Origin: Stygiolobus caldivivus
Lineage (GTDB): Archaea; Thermoproteota; Thermoprotei_A; Sulfolobales; Sulfolobaceae
Direction of reading: 5' to 3'
Length of the DNA: 64,000 nt
NCBI RefSeq assembly: GCF_019704315.1
Contig: NZ_AP024597.1
Location: forward strand, 1,860,001 to 1,924,000
Notes under the pieces: model-generated
Databases searched by the model: none
The model's input: the letters and a program-made list of their open reading frames with translations, nothing else
What the model was told of the DNA's origin: nothing
Shown: positions 55,640 to 63,947 of the stretch, in pieces
Numbering within the stretch: the stretch's first letter is position 1
How the letters are laid out: every line of letters starts with the position of its first letter
Made by a program: the position numbers and the translations under genes

Positions 55640-56792
55640 CTATAGCTTTAAGAATTATATCTTCACTAACGGCAAGACTGATCTCTTTAGTCTTACCGTA
55701 TCTCCCCCTATTTACTACTTTAGCAGTTATAATCCCGACCATATCAAGTTCATTTAAAATATCGCTCACTCTACGTTGAGTAACACTTTCAACACCCATT
55801 TTATTAGCAAGCTTCAAGTATGCCTCATACACCTCGCCAGTCGTTAATGTGGACTTATCCCTTAAACCCTTTAAAATAGCAATTAAAACTAGCTTCGAAT
55901 GAAATGGGAGAGTTGACAAAATTTCATAAACCCTGTCTCTTTCTATTTCGACTCTAGCCTTCTCTACATCCGAAGTAGTTATCTGATCTTTCCCTTCTCG
56001 TTCAGCTATCTCTCCCGCTACCCTTAATAAATCCAGAGCCCTTCTAGCGTCCCCATGATCCCTGGCAGCTAAAGCTGCACATAGCTTTATTACATCATCC
56101 TTAATCGCATTCTCATTAAGGGCTAACTTAGCTCTCTGTTTTAATATATCCTCTAGTTCTTCTGCGTTGTAAGGAGGAAAAACTATTTCTTCCTCTCCTA
56201 AACTGCTCTTAACTCTTGGATCTAACGTTTCAACAAATTTAACATCGTTTGTGATTCCGATTAGTGATATTTTACTCTTATTTAATTCATTATTAGCCCT
56301 AGTAAATCTATATAGTATATCATCACCATGTTTTTTTACCATTGCGTCTATTTCGTCCAAGACTATTATAACAATTGGATTAACCTCGTTTAATTTTCTT
56401 ATTAACCGTCTGAATAATTCAGCTGTAGATAAGCCTGTAAAAGGAACCTTACTGTTTAAACTTTCTAATATGTCAGCTAGTATCCTATATGGGGTATCAC
56501 TTTGCCTAGTATTGACATAAATATAAATAAAATTAGATGAGAACCTCTTATACAGGTTTTTTAGGACAAACTTAGTTACAGCAGTTTTACCTGTACCCGT
56601 TAACCCATAAATAAATATATTACTCGGTTTTTCCGACCTGGCTAAAGGAGCTAATATCTCGACTATTTTACGTATTTGATTTTCTCTATGTGGTAACGTT
56701 TCCGGGACGTAATCAGGTAATAACAGTTCCCGTGCCCTAAAGATCTTACCTCGTCCTAGTGTCGATAAGACCTCATCGATAATGTCGCTCAT
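55602..56792 (-). CDS. orc1-1: Replication initiator Orc1-1/Cdc6-1
   Basis: AAA+ initiator that binds ORB elements at oriC1. Walker A GLTGTGKT (63-70), Walker B 'IVLDEID' near 146, sensor I 'ISLIGITND', and a C-terminal winged helix ('[20 protein letters not shown]') that contacts ORBs. The N terminus '[18 protein letters not shown]' and the length of 396 fit Orc1-1 of Sulfolobales rather than Orc1-2 or Orc1-3. It starts beside the probable origin, as expected. Confidence 0.96.
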   Translation of the reverse strand: MSDIIDEVLSTLGRGKIFRARELLLPDYVPETLPHRENQIRKIVEILAPLARSEKPSNIFIYGLTGTGKTAVTKFVLKNLYKRFSSNFIYIYVNTRQSDTPYRILADILESLNSKVPFTGLSTAELFRRLIRKLNEVNPIVIIVLDEIDAMVKKHGDDILYRFTRANNELNKSKISLIGITNDVKFVETLDPRVKSSLGEEEIVFPPYNAEELEDILKQRAKLALNENAIKDDVIKLCAALAARDHGDARRALDLLRVAGEIAEREGKDQITTSDVEKARVEIERDRVYEILSTLPFHSKLVLIAILKGLRDKSTLTTGEVYEAYLKLANKMGVESVTQRRVSDILNELDMVGIITAKVVNRGRYGKTKEISLAVSEDIILKAIVESDERIASMWN

Positions 56793-56845
56793 TTAATTTT
56801 TCATATTCACAAAAACATCTTTTAACCTTTGACTCCCCAGTTTAA

Positions 56846-56869
56846 CACCCCTCTATTTCCACTGGAAAC
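56846..56869 (-). repeat. ORB element 1
   Basis: Minus-strand core TTTCCAGTGGAAATAGAGGG with G-string; dyad TTTCCA-TGGAAA. Nearest ORB to orc1-1. Confidence 0.88.
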
Positions 56870-56892
56870 TCAGTGTATTATGAATATTGCCT

Positions 56893-56915
56893 CCCCCTCT
56901 ATTTCCACTGGAAAT
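56893..56915 (-). repeat. ORB element 2
   Basis: Minus-strand core ATTTCCAGTGGAAATAGAGG, same orientation as ORB1, about 47 bp away, next to the AT-rich block. Confidence 0.88.
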
Positions 56916-57031
56916 ATGAAGACCAATTAATACAGGTTATCATTTGACTTGTACTTGTCCTTAAAATTACCTTTTGTATAATTATAATTTATTTTACTAA
57001 TTTTGTCCTAATTTAATAAAGTATAAGTTGT

Positions 57032-57053
57032 GTCCAGTGGAAACAGAGGGGTG
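57032..57053 (+). repeat. ORB element 3
   Basis: Plus-strand core GTCCAGTGGAAACAGAGGGG, inverted relative to ORB1 and ORB2, on the far side of the AT-rich block. Confidence 0.88.
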
Positions 57054-57142
57054 CCTGTGATGATATACATAAAAGTTTCAGTCAAGAATACACGGATAAA
57101 GGAAAGAAAGTTTTAATTATTGTTTTTTGTTATCTACATAAT

Positions 57143-57230
<88 letters not shown>

Positions 57231-57318
57231 CTTTATTCTCCTTACGCAGAGAATTAAAAGGTGTGGATTAAGATAGTTTATATGTTTATATATTTATACT
57301 GGGATAGTATTTCATAAC

Positions 57319-57687
57319 GTGAGCTATTTTACTATTAAAGCTAAGGAGGCAGCTTTAGTAGAGAATAGGATAATCCGAGTTATACTATCAGATTCTACTT
57401 TTAGTATATATGTATTTCTAGGTAAAAACAAGGATTATATAATGTCAGAAAACTATTGCTCATGTCCGGATTTTTATTATAGAGTGCTTCTACGACCCAA
57501 GAAACGTAATATAGATCGTTTAACTAGACCTACTTCAAGGTGTTATCATCTACAAGCATTACAATTAGCATTAGCTAAAGATAAAATTAGAAACATAGTG
57601 GTGGATTTTACAACACTTAGGGAGCTGATATTTGAGATCTATACTATGGATAAGTCATTTATACTAAGAAAACTAGTTACTAAATGA
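57319..57687 (+). CDS. SWIM zinc-finger protein, 122 aa
   Basis: The SWIM motif CxC...CxH is complete: C47-S-C49 and C75-Y-H77, separated by a basic 25-residue insertion ('RPKKRNIDRLTRPTSR'). SWIM domains bind DNA or mediate protein contacts; in eukaryotes SWS1-type proteins work with Rad51 paralogues. The region outside the motif has no known domain. Starts GTG 57319. Position just beyond oriC1 and tRNA-Ala is suggestive only. Confidence 0.78.
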   Translation: MSYFTIKAKEAALVENRIIRVILSDSTFSIYVFLGKNKDYIMSENYCSCPDFYYRVLLRPKKRNIDRLTRPTSRCYHLQALQLALAKDKIRNIVVDFTTLRELIFEIYTMDKSFILRKLVTK

Positions 57688-57698
57688 GGTTTTAAGTC

Positions 57699-57890
57699 TT
57701 GGCTATATCATCGTTAGAGGTAGCGTATTTAGGAGTGCTAGGTACTTTAATTGCGGGTATAATATATGTTACTTTTGTAGAAGTATTTAATACTGGAATT
57801 AGGATAAGAATAGGTGGTGAGAGTAAGAGTGGGAGGAAGAAGGAAAAAAAGAAAGCTACTGCTTCAAAGGCCAAAACCAAAAATACCTGA
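57699..57890 (+). CDS. Single-span membrane mini-protein with basic tail, 63 aa
   Basis: Residues 8-30 ('VAYLGVLGTLIAGIIYVTFV') form one membrane helix; residues 40-63 are rich in Lys ('[19 protein letters not shown]'). Starts TTG 57699, 12 bp after the SWIM gene, and its end overlaps the Elf1-like gene by 62 nt in another frame. No family recognised. Because of the overlap it could be a conserved leader or a spurious frame, but the membrane span plus spacing look genuine. Confidence 0.5.
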   Translation: MAISSLEVAYLGVLGTLIAGIIYVTFVEVFNTGIRIRIGGESKSGRKKEKKKATASKAKTKNT

Positions 57891-58137
57891 TATATTTGAA
57901 TGTCCTAGATGTGGAAAGGTTGCACTTAGTATTACGATTAAGGATGGAAAAGCTAAAGTTAGGTGTGGTAGTTGCGGTCTACAAGCTGAATTTGAAGTTC
58001 CGCCTGTCTATGACCAAGCAAATGCGTATGGTAAATTCATAGATTTATATTATGAGGGAAAGATTGAAATCTCAACAAGTAATAATGAGGAGAAGAAAGA
58101 AGATGAGAATGAAGGGGAAAGTGAAGAATTACATTAG
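57829..58137 (+). CDS. Elf1-like transcription elongation factor, 102 aa
   Basis: The zinc ribbon '[15 protein letters not shown]' with '[15 protein letters not shown]' (CPRC...CGSC) and basic N terminus (MGGRRKKRK) fit archaeal Elf1, an RNA polymerase-associated factor that binds near the DNA entry. '[20 protein letters not shown]' is the family's conserved C-terminal part. GTG 57829 gives the expected MGGRRKK start; GTG 57814 is an alternative. The tail is acidic. Overlaps the GGGPS gene by 29 nt. Confidence 0.85.
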   Translation: MGGRRKKRKLLLQRPKPKIPDIFECPRCGKVALSITIKDGKAKVRCGSCGLQAEFEVPPVYDQANAYGKFIDLYYEGKIEISTSNNEEKKEDENEGESEELH

Positions 58138-58858
58138 GGAATTAGTTGATGAAGGTAAAGTTATACATCTTTCATTATTTGACCCAGATAAGGTTGATGA
58201 AAGTCAGGTCTATACTATAGGGAAGAAACTGGTTGAGGCTGGGACCGACGGGTTTTTGATAGGAGGTACTCTAGGAGTATCTCAAGAAAAATTGGATAGG
58301 ATTATATCTACTTTGGAAGAATTCGGATTGCCAACTATTATTTTTCCCAGTAACGTGAACTTAATTTCTAGTAAAGCAGATGCTATTTTGTTTATGTCAT
58401 TATTAAATTCAGACGATTTATATTATGTTGTCGGTGCACAATTAGTAGCAGCTCCTATAATAAAGAAATTAGGCTTAGAAGTTTTACCTACAGCCTATCT
58501 GATAATAGGGCACGGGGGTACAGCTGCACATGTTGGGAAGGCTAGGGTAATACCTTATGATAACGTAGAGTTAATACTAGCTTATTCTCTTATGGCACGG
58601 TATATGGGTATGGAGTATATTTATTTAGAAGCTGGTTCAGGAGCTCCAAAAACAGTAGACCCTATAGCAGTTAAAGTAGTCAAGAATAATGTTAATGGTG
58701 CTATAGTTATTGTAGGCGGAGGAATAAGAGATGAAGAAAGCGGTAAATTACTAGCTAATGCCGGTGCTGACATAATAGTTACTGGAAATATAATTGAACA
58801 AGACTCTGAGAAAGCCTTAAAAATTATAAAAGGGATTAAGAGTATGAGGAGAAGCTAA
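58109..58858 (+). CDS. Geranylgeranylglyceryl phosphate synthase
   Basis: Makes the first ether bond of archaeal lipids from glycerol-1-phosphate and GGPP. TIM-barrel with '[19 protein letters not shown]' (metal/phosphate), '[18 protein letters not shown]', '[14 protein letters not shown]' and '[16 protein letters not shown]' phosphate loops. 249 residues from ATG 58109; ATG 58103 would add two. It is 1 bp from the Sec61beta gene. Confidence 0.95.
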   Translation: MKGKVKNYIRELVDEGKVIHLSLFDPDKVDESQVYTIGKKLVEAGTDGFLIGGTLGVSQEKLDRIISTLEEFGLPTIIFPSNVNLISSKADAILFMSLLNSDDLYYVVGAQLVAAPIIKKLGLEVLPTAYLIIGHGGTAAHVGKARVIPYDNVELILAYSLMARYMGMEYIYLEAGSGAPKTVDPIAVKVVKNNVNGAIVIVGGGIRDEESGKLLANAGADIIVTGNIIEQDSEKALKIIKGIKSMRRS

Positions 58859-58859
58859 T

Positions 58860-59042
58860 ATGCCTTCCAGTAAGAAAAGAAAGAAAGAAACTGTGCCTTT
58901 AGTGTCCATGGCCGGTCTAATTAGGTATTATGAAGAGGAGAAAGAGAAAGTAAAAGTATCCCCAACTGTATTGATTATTATATCTATTGTGATAATAGCT
59001 GGGGTCATATTAGCATCAGTTTTAATTCCCCCACCTGTATAA
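58860..59042 (+). CDS. secG: Preprotein translocase subunit Sec61beta/SecG
   Basis: Small tail-anchored subunit of the SecYEG/Sec61 channel. 'VPLVSMAGLIRYYEEE' is the Sec61beta motif and residues 38-57 the single membrane span, with a basic cytoplasmic N terminus. 60 residues. It is followed 8 bp later by RNase P RNA. Confidence 0.95.
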   Translation: MPSSKKRKKETVPLVSMAGLIRYYEEEKEKVKVSPTVLIIISIVIIAGVILASVLIPPPV

Positions 59043-59049
59043 CTTGATC

Positions 59050-59362
59050 GGGAGCCTACCAGGGGGATACGGGGTAATATACCCTGAGGAAACTCCGGCC
59101 TCCCGATCCCTAAAGGAGTCGTATAAGACAAGGGTAGTGCCCTTGGCAACAGAACAGAAACGGACCAGCATAATGGAAAATGAAAATGAGCCAAACCTTA
59201 ATCTGGGAGACTGGGTTAAGGTGGCGAGATCCATTATGCTGGTTGAAACGGCTGACCTCCTTGGAGCAAGTAGAGGAGGAGATGAGTAGGGGATCTAATC
59301 CTCCTCTTGACGCTAAGTCAGATTCCCTCTATGTACAGAAGCCGGGTTATTGGTAGGCTCCC
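59050..59362 (+). ncRNA. rnpB: RNase P RNA
   Basis: Catalytic RNA of RNase P, which removes 5' leaders of tRNA. The terminal helix is GGGAGCCTACCA with TGGTAGGCTCCC at the ends. CR-I GAGGAAACTCCGGCC, an ACAGAA motif in the middle and the CR-V-like ACAGAAGCCGGGTTAT near the 3' end are all present. About 313 nt, normal for Sulfolobales. The 3' 50 nt overlap the 3' end of tsr3 on the opposite strand. Confidence 0.96.
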
Positions 59363-59852
59363 TTAGAATTTTATCTAATATTTCTTTCTCTATTTCAAGT
59401 ATCTCTTTTTCCTTCTTACCTCTATATGACTCTAAAAGTTCTCTGTTCAGTTCTAAGAAAGTATGTCCCCATTTTATGGTATTCAGTAATTTTATAGCTT
59501 CCTTAACCTCGTCTAAGATATATAATGATGCAGCAAGAGCCTCAAGTGTAGAAAGTTTATATGCTATAGCATAATGCGTTGGATTTCCAGCAAACAAAAT
59601 TGGTAACCTTCTATGGTTATTCCTTTTTGCCAAGGAATTTTGTGAAATAATATTCCAAGATGCGTCAATAGCCGTAATACCGTTTCTCAAGGCTATTTCC
59701 TTATCATCTATTGAGAGAGTAATATTGGAATAAGGGTTCAGCACTATCCCTTTTTCCGTTCTAGTTAACTTAGCTAAACCTAAGCGTATTAATTTTTTAC
59801 CTGTGCATTTCTTAGGGTCATCTTGGTTATAATCTATAATGAATATGTTCAT
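59313..59852 (-). CDS. tsr3: rRNA aminocarboxypropyltransferase Tsr3
   Basis: Tsr3 transfers the 3-amino-3-carboxypropyl group of SAM to a hypermodified pseudouridine in small-subunit rRNA. '[17 protein letters not shown]' (N-terminal DPKKCTG), 'AIDASWN', '[20 protein letters not shown]' and '[15 protein letters not shown]' are family motifs. 179 residues. The last 17 codons are antisense to the 3' end of RNase P RNA. Confidence 0.92.
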   Translation of the reverse strand: MNIFIIDYNQDDPKKCTGKKLIRLGLAKLTRTEKGIVLNPYSNITLSIDDKEIALRNGITAIDASWNIISQNSLAKRNNHRRLPILFAGNPTHYAIAYKLSTLEALAASLYILDEVKEAIKLLNTIKWGHTFLELNRELLESYRGKKEKEILEIEKEILDKILREPTNNPASVHRGNLT

Positions 59853-59908
59853 TAATTGTCATAAAGTTATTATAACTTTATTTCTAATAAACCTTCTTGG
59901 GTTTAAAA

Positions 59909-60160
59909 TTGGCATCTGCGATAGTTCTCATTAACACAGACGCCGGAGGAGAAGAAGAAGTATTTGATAAATTAAAAAATATGAAAGAAATAACAGAAGT
60001 TCATGTGGTCTACGGGGTATATGATATTGTAGCCAAAGTAGAAGCTGACTCGTTAGATAAATTAAAAGATTTTGTTACTAACACCGTAAGAAAACTTCCT
60101 AAGGTGAGATCGACATTAACGATGATAGTAGTAGAAGGGAAGAGTATAGTGAAGAAATAA
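59909..60160 (+). CDS. Stand-alone Lrp/AsnC ligand-binding (RAM) domain protein
   Basis: About 83 residues carrying only the RAM/ACT-like domain: 'IVLINTDAGGEEEVFDKLKN', 'VYGVYDIVAKVEADSLDKLK' and 'VRSTLTMIVVEG'. No HTH is present, so it would bind an amino acid or partner regulator. TTG 59909 (MASAIVLI) is preferred over TTG 59897. Its TAA overlaps the start region of tiaS. Confidence 0.82.
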   Translation: MASAIVLINTDAGGEEEVFDKLKNMKEITEVHVVYGVYDIVAKVEADSLDKLKDFVTNTVRKLPKVRSTLTMIVVEGKSIVKK

Positions 60161-61452
60161 TAATAGGCATTGATGATCATGACTCTCCTATTGCTGGATG
60201 CACTACTCATTTTTCCGTTCTTCTAATGAGATATTTAAAAGAAAAATATAACGTTGTTTTTACGGATTTTCCCTATCTTGTTAGGTTAAACCCCAATATC
60301 CCTTGGAAAACTAGAGGAAATGCTAGCGTTAGGTTAACAATAAGGGCTAATATAGAGATATCAGAATTAGCTGAAATAGTATGGCAGAAGTCACTTGAAT
60401 ACGTAGAATATGTATCTAATTATACTAAGTTTAACAGAAAACCTGGAATAGCGATAACCTATTTAAGTAATTTATCAAAGCTTGAAAGTTTCTATGAGAA
60501 GGCAGTAAGAGACATAATCCCGTTAGATTTAGCTAAAAAAGTTTCCGAGAAATACGGGATAATTACAAGGGGAGAACGAGGGATAATAGGTAGTATAGCG
60601 TCTTTAGGATTTAATCCAGATAAAAAAGGGTTTACTTATGAATTGCTTACATATAAGAATGATAGTGAATCTAGACAAGTTGATGAGGAAACAGTAATTA
60701 AGTTCGATGAACGGCACTTTCCGTATGTGTTTTCGAATTATGACTATGTGAAAAAGGAAGTTCAAATTATATCCCATGGAAACGACCCTGTACTATACGG
60801 AGTTAGAGGTACGGATCCTTACGTCCTTGCATCAGCATTAGAGGAAATTAAGGTTCTGAACAGAATTAACGGAGCTATGATATTCAAAACAAACCAAGGT
60901 ACAGATGACCATATTATAGGCGAAAAAGGCACGTACTATCAGACGTTCAGATCCTTGATTAAGGTGGCAACTGTAAAAATCCTACGTGGAGGTGATGTGG
61001 TCGTGATCAGCGAAGATCAGGAAGCAATAATCTTCTACAAGGAAACCGGGGAGTTAAATGAAGCGTCTAAATTGTTGAAGCAAGGGGATGAAATTATCGT
61101 TACCGGTTCTTTAAAACCTTCCTCGATATATGGAAGGATACTAGAGGCAGAGAATATGACTATATTAAGTTTAGATGCCTATACTTTTTCTAATCCTAGA
61201 TGTCCAAAGTGTAATGGTTCTACGGAATCTATAGGTAGAGATAAAGGTTTTAGGTGTAAAAAATGTGGATATAAGTTTCACGGGGAAAAACAGAAGAAAG
61301 AAATAACTAGAGGATTAATTACAAATATTCAATATCAATCTAGAAAGTATAGACATCTCACAAAGCCTATATTTTTAGAATATAATAGAGATAACTTAGA
61401 TGTATTAGCTAAGCAGAAGCTTGTCCATTATTTACTTTATTATCAAAAATAA
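60157..61452 (+). CDS. tiaS: tRNA(Ile2) 2-agmatinylcytidine synthetase TiaS; ATA start likely
   Basis: TiaS attaches agmatine to C34 of tRNA-Ile(CAU) so it reads AUA. The family N terminus is IGIDDHDSP with GCTTHF; it lies upstream of the first ATG (60226). The frame has no ATG/GTG/TTG between a stop near 60100 and this motif; three consecutive ATA codons (60157-60165) precede GGC ATT GAT. ATA 60157 overlaps the preceding TAA by four bases (ATAA), like the usual ATGA. The C-terminal zinc ribbon 'CPKCNGSTESIGRDKGFRC' then 'KKCGY' is present. About 431 residues. A sequencing error is the alternative. Confidence 0.9.
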   Translation: MIIGIDDHDSPIAGCTTHFSVLLMRYLKEKYNVVFTDFPYLVRLNPNIPWKTRGNASVRLTIRANIEISELAEIVWQKSLEYVEYVSNYTKFNRKPGIAITYLSNLSKLESFYEKAVRDIIPLDLAKKVSEKYGIITRGERGIIGSIASLGFNPDKKGFTYELLTYKNDSESRQVDEETVIKFDERHFPYVFSNYDYVKKEVQIISHGNDPVLYGVRGTDPYVLASALEEIKVLNRINGAMIFKTNQGTDDHIIGEKGTYYQTFRSLIKVATVKILRGGDVVVISEDQEAIIFYKETGELNEASKLLKQGDEIIVTGSLKPSSIYGRILEAENMTILSLDAYTFSNPRCPKCNGSTESIGRDKGFRCKKCGYKFHGEKQKKEITRGLITNIQYQSRKYRHLTKPIFLEYNRDNLDVLAKQKLVHYLLYYQK

Positions 61453-61540
61453 CGGGCCCGCCGGGATTTGAACCCGGGACCTCTGGCTTTCTCTATCAGA
61501 TCCGGAGGCCAGCGCTCTATCCTGGCTAAGCTACGGGCCC
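61453..61540 (-). tRNA. tRNA-Arg(CCG) with a 13-nt intron
   Basis: On the minus strand acceptor GGGCCCG pairs with CGGGCCC, discriminator G. Stem CTGGC/GCCAG, anticodon CCG, 13-nt intron (61489-61501 in plus coordinates) after position 37; mature 75 nt. Its 3' end is one base after the tiaS stop on the other strand. Confidence 0.93.
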
Positions 61541-61941
61541 AGATAGTATTATTAAGATGAAGTTAATAAGTTGAAGCGGAGTACATACTAACCTTCTTCA
61601 CAATAGAATTTACAATAGCTGATAACATGTAAACTTGGTGTCGCTCATATGCTCATTACGAATTATAATATCATTTCCTGAATTAGGATGACCATGTGTA
61701 TAAATAACTTAGTGCATGTAAAGTATTCTACATGGTTGAAATTATCTCCTTATTATCCTTCCTGCTCACTTTTTCATAAATTAATATTACTCAAGTTTAT
61801 AATTAAACCGTTAAGTTATCATTTTATTGAAACAAAAGGCAATCGAAAAGGCGTTTAGTAATAAACTTGTATAAGATACTTGAATCACTCCGCTCTTGAA
61901 GCAAATAGGTAATTTTTTAAGGGTATTGTAAGTCTGATGAT
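61541..61941. other. 401-bp spacer without gene
   Basis: No ORF of convincing size or codon use, no tRNA, no clear guide-RNA boxes. The part next to 61540 must hold the tRNA-Arg promoter (AACTTATTAACTT on the minus strand), the right end the promoter of the acidic mini-gene. Confidence 0.5.
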
Positions 61942-62049
61942 TTGGTGAATAGATTGGTATTTGAAGAGGATTGGGAGGAAGATTTTGACGAATTTGATGA
62001 GGAAGAGGATTGGGAGGAAGAGGAAGACTGGGAAGAGGAAGAGTGGTAA
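61942..62049 (+). CDS. Very acidic repeat mini-protein, 35 aa
   Basis: A short ORF, TTG or GTG start at 61942/61945, encoding a protein almost entirely Glu, Asp and Trp with repeats of 'EDWEEDF' and 'EEDWEEEEDW'. Direct DNA repeats of 20 bases occur at 61963-61982 and 62002-62021. It lies 36 bp upstream of ABCE1 on the same strand and might be co-transcribed. No family recognised. Its acidity and length make structure uncertain; the repeated Trp suggests a binding peptide. It could be a simple-sequence artefact. Confidence 0.5.
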   Translation: MVNRLVFEEDWEEDFDEFDEEEDWEEEEDWEEEEW

Positions 62050-62085
62050 GATTTTCATAATTTTTTATTGTTCTAATCTAAGTTT

Positions 62086-63915
62086 ATGCGGGGAACTTCT
62101 TTGCGAGTAGCTGTTTTAAATTATGATTACTGTAAGCCCGATAAATGTAATATAGAATGCGTGGCATTTTGTCCAATAAATAAATCAGGAAGCAAAGCCA
62201 TAGAGCTATCGGATATAGTAAAAGGAAAACCAGTTATTTACGAGGAAACATGTATCGGATGCGGAATATGTATTAAAAAGTGTCCTTTTGGAGCTATAGA
62301 TATAGTTAATTTACCAGATGAATTCGGAGAAGAAGAAATCCATAGATATAAGGTTAATGGTTTTAAATTGTTTGGAATAATTACTCCTAAAAGAGGATAT
62401 GTAATCGGCCTTTTGGGAAAAAATAGTACAGGTAAATCTACAATACTACGTATTTTAAGCGGAGAGCTCGTGCCTAATTTTGGTGATCCACAAGCTAAAC
62501 TAACAAAAGAACAAGTACTAGATCGATTTAAGGGTAAAGAGCTGTATGATTACTTTAGTTTATTATACAGTGGGAAGTTAAAAATTATTCATAAAATTCA
62601 GTACGTTGAATATGCTAGTAAATTCCTAAAAGGAACGGTAAACGAGCTATTAACTAAGGTAGACGATAGGGGTAAAATAGACGAGGTTAAATCCTTATTA
62701 AATCTTTCTCCTATGTGGACAAAAGATGTCAGATATTTGAGTGGAGGAGAATTACAAAAACTTCTAGTTGCGGCTGCACTCCTCAGAGAAGCAGACGTTT
62801 ATCTATTCGATGAACCTTCATCATATCTAGATATTAGGGAAAGGATAAATATGGCTAATTCTATAAGAGAACTAACTAAAGGGAAATACGTCGTTGTGGT
62901 TGAGCATGATTTAATTGTATTAGATTATCTCACCGACTTAATAAATATAATTTATGGTAAGAGTTCTGTTTATGGACGTGTATCAAAAACGTATACTAGT
63001 AGGGTTGGTATTAATAACTTTCTCAAGGGATATTTACCCGCTGAAAATATGCAAATTAGATCAGATGAGATTAAGTTTAATTTAAAAGAACTTACAGATC
63101 TTGATTTAACGGCCAATGCTCAACCTAAGGTTATATGGACCGGACTCTCTAAGAAATTAGATGGATTTAGCCTAGAAGTTGAAGAGGGTTATGCTAGAGA
63201 AGGAGAAGTAATTGGTATTGTAGGGCCTAACGGAATAGGAAAAACAACATTTATGAGAATTTTAGTCTCGGAAATAAAACCTGATGAGGGGCAGGTTTTG
63301 ACAGAAGGTTTATCCCTATCATATAAGCCTCAAAGAATAGCACCTAATTATGATGGGACAGTCCAAGAGTTCCTAGAAAGCGTAAGGAAGGACGTTTTAT
63401 CGAGCTCTAATTGGTTTTTTGAAGAAGTTGTAAAAAGACTTAATTTACATAGAATTTTAGAGTCTAAAGTAATAGACTTAAGCGGAGGAGAATTACAAAA
63501 ATTATACGTCACTGCATCATTAGCGAAAGAAGCAGACGTATATGTTATAGACGAACCTTCATCGTATTTAGATGTAGAAGAACGTTATATCGTGGCAAAA
63601 GCGATAAAGAGGGTAACTAGAGAGAGAAAGAGTGTAACATTTATGGTAGATCATGATTTAGCTTTACACGATTATATTGCAGATAGAGTAATGGTTTTCA
63701 CTGGTGCCCCTGGGTTAAAGGGCTATGCTAAGAAACCTCAAAGTTTAAGTTCAGGAATGAACGAGTTTCTTAAGGAATTAGGAATAACGTTCAGAAGAGA
63801 TATGGATAGCGGGAGGCCAAGGGTGAATAAGCCTGGGAGTTATTTAGATAGAATTCAGAAAGAAAATAATGAATATTATTCTATGAAAATAGTTAGAGAG
63901 GAAAGTAATACGTAA
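62086..63915 (+). CDS. abce1: ABCE1/RLI ribosome recycling factor
   Basis: Splits ribosomes after termination. The N-terminal Fe-S domain has 'CKPDKCNIECVAFCP' and 'CIGCGICIKKCPFGAID', then two ATPase domains with Walker A 'GLLGKNSTGKST' and 'GIVGPNGIGKTT', two 'LSGGELQKL' signatures, and a hinge. 609 residues from ATG 62086, but the family start MRVAVLN suggests TTG 62101 (604 residues). Preceded by the small acidic ORF. Confidence 0.98.
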   Translation: MRGTSLRVAVLNYDYCKPDKCNIECVAFCPINKSGSKAIELSDIVKGKPVIYEETCIGCGICIKKCPFGAIDIVNLPDEFGEEEIHRYKVNGFKLFGIITPKRGYVIGLLGKNSTGKSTILRILSGELVPNFGDPQAKLTKEQVLDRFKGKELYDYFSLLYSGKLKIIHKIQYVEYASKFLKGTVNELLTKVDDRGKIDEVKSLLNLSPMWTKDVRYLSGGELQKLLVAAALLREADVYLFDEPSSYLDIRERINMANSIRELTKGKYVVVVEHDLIVLDYLTDLINIIYGKSSVYGRVSKTYTSRVGINNFLKGYLPAENMQIRSDEIKFNLKELTDLDLTANAQPKVIWTGLSKKLDGFSLEVEEGYAREGEVIGIVGPNGIGKTTFMRILVSEIKPDEGQVLTEGLSLSYKPQRIAPNYDGTVQEFLESVRKDVLSSSNWFFEEVVKRLNLHRILESKVIDLSGGELQKLYVTASLAKEADVYVIDEPSSYLDVEERYIVAKAIKRVTRERKSVTFMVDHDLALHDYIADRVMVFTGAPGLKGYAKKPQSLSSGMNEFLKELGITFRRDMDSGRPRVNKPGSYLDRIQKENNEYYSMKIVREESNT

Positions 63916-63919
63916 AATT

Positions 63920-63927
63920 TTTTATAT
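63920..63927 (+). promoter_or_regulatory. TATA box of the FBP aldolase/phosphatase gene
   Basis: TTTATATT lies 21-28 bases upstream of the ATG at 63948, in line with a leaderless transcript. Confidence 0.45.
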
Positions 63928-63947
63928 TGTTTAAGTATTTAGGCTTG

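Larger units (their letters stand above)
56793..57060. other. oriC1: Probable replication origin oriC1
   Basis: The intergenic region upstream of orc1-1 holds three ORB-like elements with the core TCCAGTGGAAA plus an AGAGGGG G-string. Two (56846-56869, 56893-56915) are in one orientation, one (57032-57053) in the other. Their G-strings point outward and they flank about 115 bp of AT-rich DNA (56916-57031) that could be the unwinding element. Same layout as Sulfolobus oriC1. Confidence 0.88.

Noticed and set aside
56846-57053. Repeated TCCACTGGAAA units as a CRISPR array
   Set aside because: Only three copies, two orientations, variable spacing, and match to ORB elements.
57056-57090. GTGATGA after ORB3 as a C box of a guide RNA
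   Set aside because: No CTGA D box within a sensible distance.
58928-59234. Two minus-strand ORFs across Sec61beta and RNase P RNA
   Set aside because: Antisense to a conserved gene and a structured RNA; codon pattern is by-product.
59044-59289. Plus-strand ORF of 81 codons after Sec61beta
   Set aside because: It lies wholly inside RNase P RNA, whose conserved elements explain the sequence.
61938-61950. CTGATGA near the acidic mini-gene as C box
   Set aside because: No D box downstream and lies at the start of the ORF.
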